Shown here piece after piece: positions 56,980 to 64,000 of a stretch of DNA of 64,000 bases. The stretch spans positions 124,001-188,000 of the forward strand of contig NZ_JACEHE010000010.1 of the NCBI RefSeq assembly GCF_013778455.1, in the 5' to 3' direction. The notes below the pieces were generated by a model. It was given only the letters and a program-made list of their open reading frames with translations, was not told where the DNA came from and did no database searches. The translations under genes and the position numbers were made by a program. Every line of letters begins with the position of its first letter. Position 1 is the stretch's first letter. Source of the stretch: Streptomyces himalayensis subsp. himalayensis (GTDB taxonomy: Bacteria > Actinomycetota > Actinomycetes > Streptomycetales > Streptomycetaceae).

Positions 56980-58245
56980 TCAGCCGGTGACCGCGAGCGC
57001 CTGCCGCATCGCCTCGACCACCGTACGGGCCTGGTGCTCGACCTGGTGGTCCAGCGGCACCCAGCGGGCCCGGAACCGCGCCGCGAAGACGGCGCACCAG
57101 TGCGTCACGAGCTGGTTGAGCCGCGGCGCGGCCCGGTCGTCGCTCTCTCGCAGCACCCGGAGCAGCATCGCGGCGGCGCGCAGCGGCAGCCGGCGGCCGA
57201 ACGCGTCGATGCTGTCGACGTACGCCATCGTGGCGTCCTGGGGCGGCGGCCGGCGCCAGTCGTCGGCGAGCCCGGGGACCAGCTCGAGCGCCCATCTGGC
57301 CGCGCGCAGCAGGGGCCCCTCGGCCCCCGCCAGGCGCGGCAGGGCCTCGGCGAGGATCTCCTCGACCAGGAGCGTGTCCCGGCGCAGCCGCCCGGACAGC
57401 CGCCGCATGGCCTCGGCCGGCGCGGGATGCGGCGCCGGGTCACCGACCAGATCGCTCGCCCACATGGGCACCTCGACGATCGCCGTCAGACCGCCGTACC
57501 GGTGGGCGTGGTGCCAGGTGCTGTGCCGCGCGTCGTCGGGCAGGCTCGGGAAAGCCACGTCCGAATCCGCGGCCGGCATCACATGGACGCCAGGGCCGGA
57601 GGCCGGCCAGCCCGCGGCGTCGGACGCCCCCGTCTCGACCGGAATGTGCAGCTCCGCCGCCGACTTGGCGAACGGCTCGGCGAGCCCCGGGATGTCCTTC
57701 GTCAGCTGCACCCAGGTGCCGCCAAGATCCGTGCTGTGCAGCGACACCTGGAGGTAGGGCCGCAGTTCGTCGATGACGCCGGTGAGGGCCAGCGTCTCGG
57801 GCGGCAGCCGGTCGGGAGGCAGCACGGACGGGGACCACTCGGGCTGCTCGGGGCCCGCGGGACGGAAGAAGTTCCGGTGGTAGTCGAGCAGTGAGCGAGG
57901 CGCCGGGGTGCGGTGGAGGCTGGCGCCGTCCGGATCGGCGCACAGCAGGAAGTGCCAGGAGACATCCGTGCGCAATCCCCGGTCGTGCAGCGCCCGTTCG
58001 GCGAGGTACAGCAGCGTCGAGCCGCCCGTCGGCTCGTTGGCATGGGCGCCCGCGACGACCAGGACCGCCCGGGAGGCCCGGCCGACGGACAGCAGATGCA
58101 GGGGTCTGCCCGCGCGTGAAGTGCCGACCTGCCGCAGCTCGCACAGATCAGGCCGGTGAGCCGCCAACTCCCTGGCTGCCCAGGTGAGTTCCGTCACGCT
58201 GGGATAGCGCTGGTCTATCGGGTGGGTCTCCATGGGGTGGGTCAC
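56980..58245 (-). CDS. M14-family zinc carboxypeptidase
   Basis: A 421-aa peptidase. The zinc motif HxxE is in VAGAHANEPTGGSTLL, the third zinc histidine in LQVSLHSTDLGGTW, and the catalytic Glu is probably in LTAIVEVPMWA near 290. The C-terminal ~120 residues form a helical extension not seen in small M14 enzymes. No signal peptide is visible, so it acts inside the cell; substrates may be peptides or peptidoglycan fragments. GTG at 58245 is chosen for AGGAGG 5 nt upstream; ATG at 58233 is a second option. It lies between treY and treZ on the same strand but has no known part in trehalose synthesis. Confidence 0.85.
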   Translation of the reverse strand: MTHPMETHPIDQRYPSVTELTWAARELAAHRPDLCELRQVGTSRAGRPLHLLSVGRASRAVLVVAGAHANEPTGGSTLLYLAERALHDRGLRTDVSWHFLLCADPDGASLHRTPAPRSLLDYHRNFFRPAGPEQPEWSPSVLPPDRLPPETLALTGVIDELRPYLQVSLHSTDLGGTWVQLTKDIPGLAEPFAKSAAELHIPVETGASDAAGWPASGPGVHVMPAADSDVAFPSLPDDARHSTWHHAHRYGGLTAIVEVPMWASDLVGDPAPHPAPAEAMRRLSGRLRRDTLLVEEILAEALPRLAGAEGPLLRAARWALELVPGLADDWRRPPPQDATMAYVDSIDAFGRRLPLRAAAMLLRVLRESDDRAAPRLNQLVTHWCAVFAARFRARWVPLDHQVEHQARTVVEAMRQALAVTG

Positions 58246-58613
58246 CGCTCCTCCTCGCCGAGCAGCCACTGGCGTGAGGACATGCGCTCGGCGCGCATCC
58301 GGAGCCGTTGTGGACTCGCTGACGACCCGTTCGGCACCACAGGGCGGAGGGGGCGGACTGCCGTCGCCCTCCTGCGCCCGGCCCTCGACGACCGGTCCGG
58401 AATCGGCATCCCCGGCTGACCGGGCCCTACGAGGGCGTCTGCCGCTCACGCACCTCGGCTCCTCCCGCTGGCCTAGCCGAACAACCGCCGGGCGAAGGGA
58501 ACCAGGTTCCCCCGGCCGCCGGCCGTCGCGCCCCCGTTGTGCGCATCCGCAGTACCCCATGCCGTGGAGCGGCTGTCAATAAGGCCGCAACCGGTACCCG
58601 CCCGTCCGGCGGA
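58246..58613. other. Gap between treY and the M14 gene
   Basis: 368 bp with no supportable gene. Reading frames here are poorly coding. The stretch nearest 58480-58570 contains the likely promoter or read-through zone; no terminator is obvious, so treY transcription may run on. Confidence 0.5.
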
Positions 58614-61331
58614 CTACAGTCCGTCGCCGCCGGTTCCCGGCTCGGTCCGCACCAGAAGAGCCACCGGCAGTTCGGTGAACAGCTCCGCCACGCGCGCGTG
58701 CCCCGCGAAGCTCCGCCCCGGCGAGAGCAGGTCGGACCACCGTCCCTCCGGCAGCGGCAGCTGCGTGTCCCGCCAGCCCCCGGCATCGGCCAGCCGCAGC
58801 GACAGCCGCGTCACGGCACAGATCACCTCGCCGGACCGTACGAACGCGACGCAGTGCGCGGCACCGGGCCCCTGGGCGTCCAGCGGCTCGTACGTCGCCG
58901 CGTCGCCGAAGAGCTCCGGGCGGCGCCTTCTTAGTCGCAGTGCGGTCGCGGTGAGCGCCAGCTTCTCGGCGGAGAGGTCGGGAGGCCCGGAGAGGTCCTG
59001 AGCATCGGAGACGCCCGGAGCACCCGGGACCCGCGCAGCACCGGCGGCGACCTCAGAAGCACCCGGGACCCCCGCAGCACCGGCGGCGACCTCAGAAGCA
59101 CCCGAGACCTCCGGCAGCTCCGAGACCTCCGGCAGCTCCGAGACCTCCGGCTGTCCCGGGACCTCTGGCAGTCCCGGGACCTCTGGCAGTCCCGGGACCT
59201 CGGGCAGCCCCGAGACCTCCGGCAGCCCCCGGACGTCCAAAGCTCCTGGAAAGTCCCCGCCACCGTGCCTCGCGTCCAGGCGCCGCAGCAACTCGGGCCG
59301 GAACCGCGGCGGCCGCCGGTTGTCCGGGTCGACCAGCGCCAGGTACTCGCTCTCCGTGCCCTGGTACACGTCGGGCACCCCCGGCATCGTCAGATGCAGC
59401 AGCGCCGCCCCGAGGACGTTGGCGCGCAGATGGCGACGCAGGGCGCCCGCGAACTCCTCGACGGTGTGCAGCGGCGGCCCGCCCGGCCCGGCCTCCACGA
59501 ACCGCGCAACGGCCTCCTCGTACGCCGGGTTCTGCTCGGTCCAGCTGGTGTGCAGCCCCGCCTCGCGCACATGCTTCAGCATCGCCTCCCGCAGCCGGTC
59601 GCCAGGCCCACCGGACGGGTCCTCCGGCACGCCACGCCCGAAGCCGACCGCCGTCTGCCAGGCCGCCCAGGCCACCTGGAGGTCGGGCGCAGCCGGCGCG
59701 TCCGCGCGCGCGGTCTGCTCGGTCACCTCGGCCAGCAGGCCCGCCCACCGGTCGGGGCACTCGGTGAGAACGGCGATACCGGCCCGTACGTCGGCGCTGC
59801 GCTTCGTGTCGTGCGTGGACAGGACGGTCCCGGTGAGCGGCCAGTCGCGCTGCACGCGCGCGCAGTACGCGTGGAAGAGCTCCGGCGAGACGGCCGGACT
59901 GCCCGGATTCCCGCCCACCTCGGTCGCCGACATCAGCGGCACATAGCGGTAGAACGCCGTGTCCTCGACCGACTTGGCGTGCAGCGCCGACGCGATCTGG
60001 CCGAACCGTGTGGCGAACGCGACCTGGTCGGGGCCGTGGCCGAGCCGGCCGATCACCAGGTTCCGGACGACGTCGACGGCCCCCGCCTCCTCGGGCACCG
60101 CGAAAACCGCCCTCGCCTCCGCGGCGGCCTCCTCGCTCAGGACGAACTCGCTGCCCCCGTTGACGTACGGCCGGTAGACGTGCAGGCGGACGAGCAGTTC
60201 GCGGATCGCGGTGCGCAGCGCCCAGGGCGCGTGGTCGCGCAGTGCGGGGTCCGAGGTGCAGATGAGGCTCCCCACGCGCGTGAGGCGGTCGACCTCGGTG
60301 GCCAGCTCGCGGGTGACCACCTTGTACGCGGCGCGCCGCACCGTGGCCGCCCAGTCGCCGCCCCGGTCGGCGGGCGGGGCGGCGAAGCGGCGGTACTGGC
60401 CGAGGAGTTCGCCCGCGCCCGCCGGATCCGTGAACAGCCCGTCGATGTGCCGCAGCGCGTCATAGCCGGTGGTGCCGGCCACGGGCCAGGCGGCGGGCAG
60501 CTGCTCGCCGTCGTTAAGGATCTTCTCCACGACCGTCCAGCGCCCGCCGGTCGCCTCGTGCAGCCGCTGGAGGTACGGGCCAGGGTCCGCGAGCCCGTCC
60601 GGATGGTCGATGCGCAGCCCCTCCAGGACGCCCTCGCGCAGCAGTTGCAGGATCTTCCCGTGCGTGGCGGCGAACACCTCCGGGTCCTCGACGCGCACCC
60701 CGATGAGATCCGAAATGGTGAAGAACCGCCGGTAGTTGAGCTCGGTGCGGGCCAGCCGCCACCATCCGAGCCGGTACCACTGCGCATCGAGGAGCTGCGG
60801 CAGCGGCAGCTTCGCGGTGCCCTCGCGCAGCGGGAACGCGTGCTCGTGGTAGCGGAGCACGTCGCCGTCGACCTTCAGCTGGTCCCATACCTCGCCGATC
60901 CGGTGGCCCAGGACCGGCATCAGCACCTGGCCGCCCCCCGCCTCCCAGTCGATGTCGAACCAGCGTGCGTACGGCGACTGCGGACCGTCGCGCAGCACCT
61001 CCCACAGCGCGCGGTTGAACCGCGGTACCGCCGCCATGTGGTTCGGCACGATGTCCACGATCAGGCCGAGCCCGTGCTCCCGCGCGGTGCGCGCCAGCGC
61101 GCGCAGCCCCTCCTCGCCGCCCAGCTCGTCGCGCACGCGCGCGTGGTCCACGACGTCGTAACCGTGCAGCGAGCCGGGGACGGCCTCGAGGACCGGCGAC
61201 AGGTGCAGGTGTGAGACGCCGAGGGCGGCGAGATACGGCACGGCCGCCTCGGCCGCGGCGAACGGGAACGCGGGCTGGAGCTGGAGCCGGTACGTGGCGG
61301 TGGGCGGCGCGGGGATCGGCTGAGGCGTCAT
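58614..61331 (-). CDS. treY: Maltooligosyltrehalose synthase
   Basis: TreY rearranges the reducing-end alpha-1,4 bond of maltodextrins to the alpha-1,1 bond of trehalose. The N-terminus (TATYRLQL, then FPFAAAEAAVPYLAALGVSH) and GLIVDIVPNHMA start the GH13 barrel. LEGLRIDHPDGLADP carries the nucleophile Asp, RWTVVEKIL the acid Glu, and TVLSTHDTKRSADVR the third catalytic residue. The protein is 905 aa, longer than the usual ~780. The excess is mainly an insert at about 697-782 made of repeats such as LPEVSG, LPEVPG and GASEVAAGAA, near the C-terminal beta domain. ATG at 61331 has no clear ribosome-binding site; a hairpin lies just upstream. glgX is 185 bp upstream on the same strand. Confidence 0.94.
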   Translation of the reverse strand: MTPQPIPAPPTATYRLQLQPAFPFAAAEAAVPYLAALGVSHLHLSPVLEAVPGSLHGYDVVDHARVRDELGGEEGLRALARTAREHGLGLIVDIVPNHMAAVPRFNRALWEVLRDGPQSPYARWFDIDWEAGGGQVLMPVLGHRIGEVWDQLKVDGDVLRYHEHAFPLREGTAKLPLPQLLDAQWYRLGWWRLARTELNYRRFFTISDLIGVRVEDPEVFAATHGKILQLLREGVLEGLRIDHPDGLADPGPYLQRLHEATGGRWTVVEKILNDGEQLPAAWPVAGTTGYDALRHIDGLFTDPAGAGELLGQYRRFAAPPADRGGDWAATVRRAAYKVVTRELATEVDRLTRVGSLICTSDPALRDHAPWALRTAIRELLVRLHVYRPYVNGGSEFVLSEEAAAEARAVFAVPEEAGAVDVVRNLVIGRLGHGPDQVAFATRFGQIASALHAKSVEDTAFYRYVPLMSATEVGGNPGSPAVSPELFHAYCARVQRDWPLTGTVLSTHDTKRSADVRAGIAVLTECPDRWAGLLAEVTEQTARADAPAAPDLQVAWAAWQTAVGFGRGVPEDPSGGPGDRLREAMLKHVREAGLHTSWTEQNPAYEEAVARFVEAGPGGPPLHTVEEFAGALRRHLRANVLGAALLHLTMPGVPDVYQGTESEYLALVDPDNRRPPRFRPELLRRLDARHGGGDFPGALDVRGLPEVSGLPEVPGLPEVPGLPEVPGQPEVSELPEVSELPEVSGASEVAAGAAGVPGASEVAAGAARVPGAPGVSDAQDLSGPPDLSAEKLALTATALRLRRRRPELFGDAATYEPLDAQGPGAAHCVAFVRSGEVICAVTRLSLRLADAGGWRDTQLPLPEGRWSDLLSPGRSFAGHARVAELFTELPVALLVRTEPGTGGDGL
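59000..59250. repeat. Coding minisatellite inside treY
   Basis: 18-bp units GAGACCTCCGGCAGCTCC and GGGACCTCTGGCAGTCCC (plus strand), about eight in tandem, encode LPEVSE or LPEVPG on the minus strand. A 51-bp pair with GACCTCAGAAGCACCCGRGA precedes them and encodes ASEVAAGAAGVPG. All unit lengths keep the frame. Confidence 0.9.
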
Positions 61332-61337
61332 GGGAAC

Positions 61338-61367
61338 GTACGTACCCGCCCGGTGGGCGGTACGTAC
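61338..61367 (-). promoter_or_regulatory. Hairpin/operator just upstream of treY
   Basis: Perfect 9-bp inverted arms GTACGTACC (61338-61346) and GGTACGTAC (61359-61367), with an inner GCCC/GGGC stem. It occupies -7 to -36 relative to the treY ATG, where a repressor or an RNA structure would control the gene. Confidence 0.5.
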
Positions 61368-61424
61368 CGTCCGTGGCGCGTTCGTGTGGCACAGGCCGTA
61401 CGCGACGCACCGTACGTCGTGGGC

Positions 61425-61496
61425 TGTGCCCACCCTCCCCCACTGCCTTAAGGGCGTGGGAGGTGCCCCCAGCCCTGCGGAACGCCTGCCCACAAC
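61425..61496. repeat. Dispersed intergenic palindromic repeat, copy 4
   Basis: Opposite orientation to copies 2 and 3. On the minus strand it reads GTTGTGGGCAGGCGTTCCGC, then a CTGGGGGCACCTCCCA hairpin, CGCCCTTAAGGCAGTGGGGG and AGGGTGGGCACA. It lies between glgX (stop 61516) and treY (start 61331). Confidence 0.8.
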
Positions 61497-61515
61497 GGGA
61501 CCAGCGCGGCGCCCC

Positions 61516-63627
61516 TTACGCAGGCCGCTGCAGAACCACCAGGCTCCTGTCCACCAGCGTCAGCCGGTCGCCCGCCTGGACCTTCACCCCCGTGCCCGGC
61601 GGCACCCCGTCCGCCCGTGCCGTGTCCACGACGACCTCCCACTGCCGCCCGTGGTTTACGGGCACCACGAACTCCAGCTCCTCGGGGGACGCGTTGAACA
61701 TCAGGAGGAACGAGTCGTCCGCGATGCGCTCGCCGCGCGGGCCGGGCTCGGAGATCGCGTTGCCGTTGAGGAACACCGTCAGGGCCCGGGCCTGGGACGC
61801 GCTCCAGTCGCGCTGCGTCATCTCCTCGCCCTCGGGCGTGAACCAGGCGATGTCGGACAGCTCGTCGTGGGTGCCCTGGACGGGCCGCCCGTGGAAGAAC
61901 CGGCGGCGGCGGAAGACCGGGTGGTCGCGCCGCAGCCACACCATCGCGCGCGTGAAGGCCAGCAGGTCCCCCTCTCCGTCCTCCGGCCAGTGCACCCACG
62001 ACAGCTCGCTGTCCTGGCAGTACGCGTTGTTGTTGCCGCGCTGGGTGCGGGCGAACTCGTCGCCGTGGCTGAGCATCGGTACGCCCTGGGAGAGCATCAG
62101 CGTGGCGATGAAGTTGCGCATCTGGCGCAGGCGCAACTCCAGCACCTCGGGGTCGTCGGTCTCGCCCTCCGCTCCGCAGTTCCAGGACCGGTTGTGGCTC
62201 TCGCCGTCGCGGTTGTCCTCGCCGTTGGCCTGGTTGTGCTTCTCGTTGTACGACACGAGATCGTGCATCGTGAAGCCGTCGTGGCAGGTCACGAAGTTGA
62301 TCGAGGCGAGCGGGCGGCGCCCGTCGTCCTGGTACAGATCGGACGAACCGGTCAGCCGGGAGGCGAACTCGGCGAGTGTCCGTGGCTCGCCGCGCCACAT
62401 GTCGCGCACCGTGTCGCGGTACTTGCCGTTCCACTCGGTCCACAGCGGCGGGAAGTTCCCCACCTGGTAGCCGCCCTCGCCGACGTCCCAGGGTTCCGCG
62501 ATCAGCTTCACCTGCGACACCACCGGGTCCTGCTGCACGAGGTCGAAGAACGACGACAGCCGGTCCACCTCGTGGAACTGCCTCGCCAGCGTCGCCGCGA
62601 GATCGAACCGGAAGCCGTCCACATGCATCTCGGTGACCCAGTACCGCAGCGAGTCCATGATCAGCTGCAGCACGTGCGGCGACCGCATGAGCAGGGAGTT
62701 TCCGGTCCCTGTAGTGTCCATGTAGTAGCGGGGATCGTCCGCCAGACGGTAGTACGACGCGTTGTCCAGGCCCCGGAAGGACAGCGTCGGGCCCAGGTGG
62801 TTGCCCTCGGCCGTGTGGTTGTAGACGACATCCAGGATGACCTCGATGCCGGCCTGGTGCAGGGCGCGCACCGCCGACTTGAACTCCAGCACCTGCTGGC
62901 CGCGGTCGCCCCAGGAGGCGTAGGCGTTGTGCGGTGCGAAGAAGCCGATGGTGTTGTAGCCCCAGTAGTTGTTCAGGCCCATCTCCACCAGGCGGTGATC
63001 GTTCACGAACTGGTGGACCGGCATCAGCTCGAGGGCCGTCACGCCCAGCTCGGTCAGGTGTTCAAGGATCGCCGGATGGGCCAGGGCCGCGTAGGTGCCC
63101 CGCAGCTCGTCGGGCAGCGCCGGGTGCATCATGGTCAGGCCCTTCACATGGGCCTCGTAGATCACCGTCCGGTGGTAGTCGGTGCGCGGCAGCCGGTCGT
63201 CGCCCCAGTCGAAGTACGGATTGACCACCACGGACGCCATCGTGTGCGGCGCCGAGTCCAGGTCGTTGCGCTTGTGGGGCTCGCCGAAGTGGTAGCCGTA
63301 GACCTCCTCGCCCCACTCGATGCGGCCGCTGACCGCGCGCGCGTAGGGGTCGAGGAGCAGCTTCGCCGAGTTGCACCGCTGGCCGCGCTCGGGTGCGTAC
63401 GGCCCGTGCACCCGGAAGCCGTAGCGCTGCCCCGGCATGATCCCGGGCAGGTAGGCGTGCCGCACGAAGGCGTCGCTCTCGCGCAGCTCGACGGCTGTCT
63501 CCGAGCCGTCGTCGTGCAGCAGACACAGCTCGATGCGGTGCGCGGCCTCCGAGAAGACCGCGAAGTTCGTACCGGCGCCGTCGTACGTGGCGCCGAGGGG
63601 ATACGCCTGTCCAGGCCAGACCTGCAT
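61516..63627 (-). CDS. glgX: Glycogen debranching enzyme GlgX/TreX
   Basis: A 703-aa GH13 isoamylase-type enzyme that hydrolyses alpha-1,6 branches of glycogen or limit dextrin, supplying linear maltodextrins to TreY. An N-terminal CBM48 domain (PLGATYDGAGTNFAVFSEAA) precedes the barrel: VILDVVYNHTAEGNHLGPT, nucleophile Asp in VDGFRFDLAATL, acid Glu in LIAEPWDVG, and FVTCHDGFTMHDLVSYN. ATG at 63627 has GGAAG about 10 nt upstream and fits the family's MQVWPGQAYPLG start; the longer frame to 63831 overlaps the divergent promoter. It is followed by repeat copy 4 and treY, giving a glycogen-to-trehalose set with treZ. Confidence 0.96.
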   Translation of the reverse strand: MQVWPGQAYPLGATYDGAGTNFAVFSEAAHRIELCLLHDDGSETAVELRESDAFVRHAYLPGIMPGQRYGFRVHGPYAPERGQRCNSAKLLLDPYARAVSGRIEWGEEVYGYHFGEPHKRNDLDSAPHTMASVVVNPYFDWGDDRLPRTDYHRTVIYEAHVKGLTMMHPALPDELRGTYAALAHPAILEHLTELGVTALELMPVHQFVNDHRLVEMGLNNYWGYNTIGFFAPHNAYASWGDRGQQVLEFKSAVRALHQAGIEVILDVVYNHTAEGNHLGPTLSFRGLDNASYYRLADDPRYYMDTTGTGNSLLMRSPHVLQLIMDSLRYWVTEMHVDGFRFDLAATLARQFHEVDRLSSFFDLVQQDPVVSQVKLIAEPWDVGEGGYQVGNFPPLWTEWNGKYRDTVRDMWRGEPRTLAEFASRLTGSSDLYQDDGRRPLASINFVTCHDGFTMHDLVSYNEKHNQANGEDNRDGESHNRSWNCGAEGETDDPEVLELRLRQMRNFIATLMLSQGVPMLSHGDEFARTQRGNNNAYCQDSELSWVHWPEDGEGDLLAFTRAMVWLRRDHPVFRRRRFFHGRPVQGTHDELSDIAWFTPEGEEMTQRDWSASQARALTVFLNGNAISEPGPRGERIADDSFLLMFNASPEELEFVVPVNHGRQWEVVVDTARADGVPPGTGVKVQAGDRLTLVDRSLVVLQRPA

Positions 63628-63738
63628 GGATACGACTCTTCCATTTCCGGCCCGGGTACGGGGGGCCACTCGGCTCCGAGTCTCCCTGAAAGTGAGTGAA
63701 CCTCCTAGGACTTCATGCCGTCCTACAGGGTGACCACA

Positions 63739-63777
63739 TACCCGGTATGCGTACTGACTACCCGGTATGCGTACTGA
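63739..63777. promoter_or_regulatory. Direct repeat with near-palindromic core, divergent promoter region
   Basis: TACCCGGTATGCGTACTGA occurs twice in tandem (63739-63757 and 63759-63777), a 20-bp period. Each copy contains ATACCCGGTAT-like symmetry. The sites lie 112-150 bp before glgX and 39-77 bp before the secreted-protein gene, so a regulator could bind side by side and control either. Confidence 0.5.
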
Positions 63778-63815
63778 GGGGACTGCAGAGACAGCAGGGA
63801 CTATAGGGGGAACAT

Positions 63816-64000
63816 GTGCGCGAACTAGCAAGACGCCATCTGGGCAAGGTGGTGGCAGGAGCGGCCATCGCAGTGGCGGGTACCGCTCTGATGGTCGCCG
63901 TCACGCTGCCGGGCGAGGCGGGCGCGGGGGAGCCGGCGGACAGGCGCACGTCCGCGGGCGCCGCGCAGCAGGACGCCGTACCCCCGGAGGGCATCGTCGA
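63816..64000 (+). CDS. Secreted protein, N-terminal part only (runs off window)
   Basis: First ~61 codons of a gene cut by the window edge. GTG at 63816 has AGGGGGA about 5 nt upstream. The product starts VRELARRHLGKVVAGAAIAV and has a typical Sec signal (AGTALMVAVTLPGEAGAGEP), probably cleaved near residue 40. The remainder (TSAGAAQQDAVPPEGIV) is too short to classify. It is divergent from glgX across a region with a duplicated operator-like site. Confidence 0.6.
   Translation, partial: MRELARRHLGKVVAGAAIAVAGTALMVAVTLPGEAGAGEPADRRTSAGAAQQDAVPPEGIV

Overview
The window is high-GC DNA with codon use, Tat and lipoprotein signals, GTG/TTG starts and intergenic repeats typical of Streptomyces or a close relative. 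It looks like ordinary chromosome: a dense set of core and conserved actinobacterial genes, with no rRNA, tRNA, CRISPR array, prophage or intact insertion sequence that I can see. From memory, much of the gene order (ribonuclease D, regulator, DUF3000, hemE, hemY, hemQ, DUF692 gene, murC) resembles the conserved region around hemE in Streptomyces coelicolor. That is recall, not a search.

Layout. 0.2-6.8 kb: a minus-strand group with a SulP transporter fused to a beta-carbonic anhydrase, a small secreted protein, a sensor kinase, an OmpR-type regulator and a PhoX-like (DUF839) Tat phosphatase. 7.0-9.5 kb: a PAS-GAF-SpoIIE-ATPase phosphatase. 9.8-21 kb: ribonuclease D, an orphan LuxR-type regulator, DUF3000, hemE, rhomboid protease, a CoA-disulfide-reductase-like flavoprotein, a DUF4349 lipoprotein, then hemY and hemQ. 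HemE, HemY and HemQ are three steps of the coproporphyrin-dependent heme route. 21-28.3 kb: a secreted tripeptidase-like hydrolase followed by a cell-envelope cluster of two TIGR04222-type membrane proteins, two DUF4142 proteins and a DUF692/MNIO enzyme. 28.5-41.3 kb: peptidyl-tRNA hydrolase II family, small zinc-finger protein, polysaccharide deacetylase, DUF1876, a second PhoX-like protein, an SPFH protein, a TrkA-type membrane protein, ZapE, a RibD-C reductase, murC and msrB. 41.6-54 kb: subtilisin with P-domain, Ser/Thr kinase, PrmC-like methyltransferase, MBL hydrolase, a K+/H+ antiporter with its regulatory subunit, LysE exporter, M24 peptidase and an APH-like kinase. 54.3-63.6 kb: treZ, DUF1707-FHA protein, M14 peptidase, treY, glgX. 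GlgX, TreY and TreZ together would convert glycogen-type glucan to trehalose. A secreted protein begins at the right edge.

The most interesting unit is at 22.9-28.3 kb. A DUF692 protein (the MNIO family, which modifies cysteines in peptide precursors) lies 4 nt upstream of a membrane protein whose last ~55 residues are almost only Gly, Ser and seven Cys. This could be an undescribed membrane-anchored, RiPP-like cysteine-modification system. The window also holds several repeats: four copies of a ~72-bp palindromic intergenic element, a Streptomyces-type repeat inside the reading frame of a reductase, and minisatellites, one of them expanded inside treY.

Start codons were chosen by Shine-Dalgarno match, position of signal peptides and family length. 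Several genes appear to have leaderless promoters, with a -10 box 6-7 nt before the start codon.
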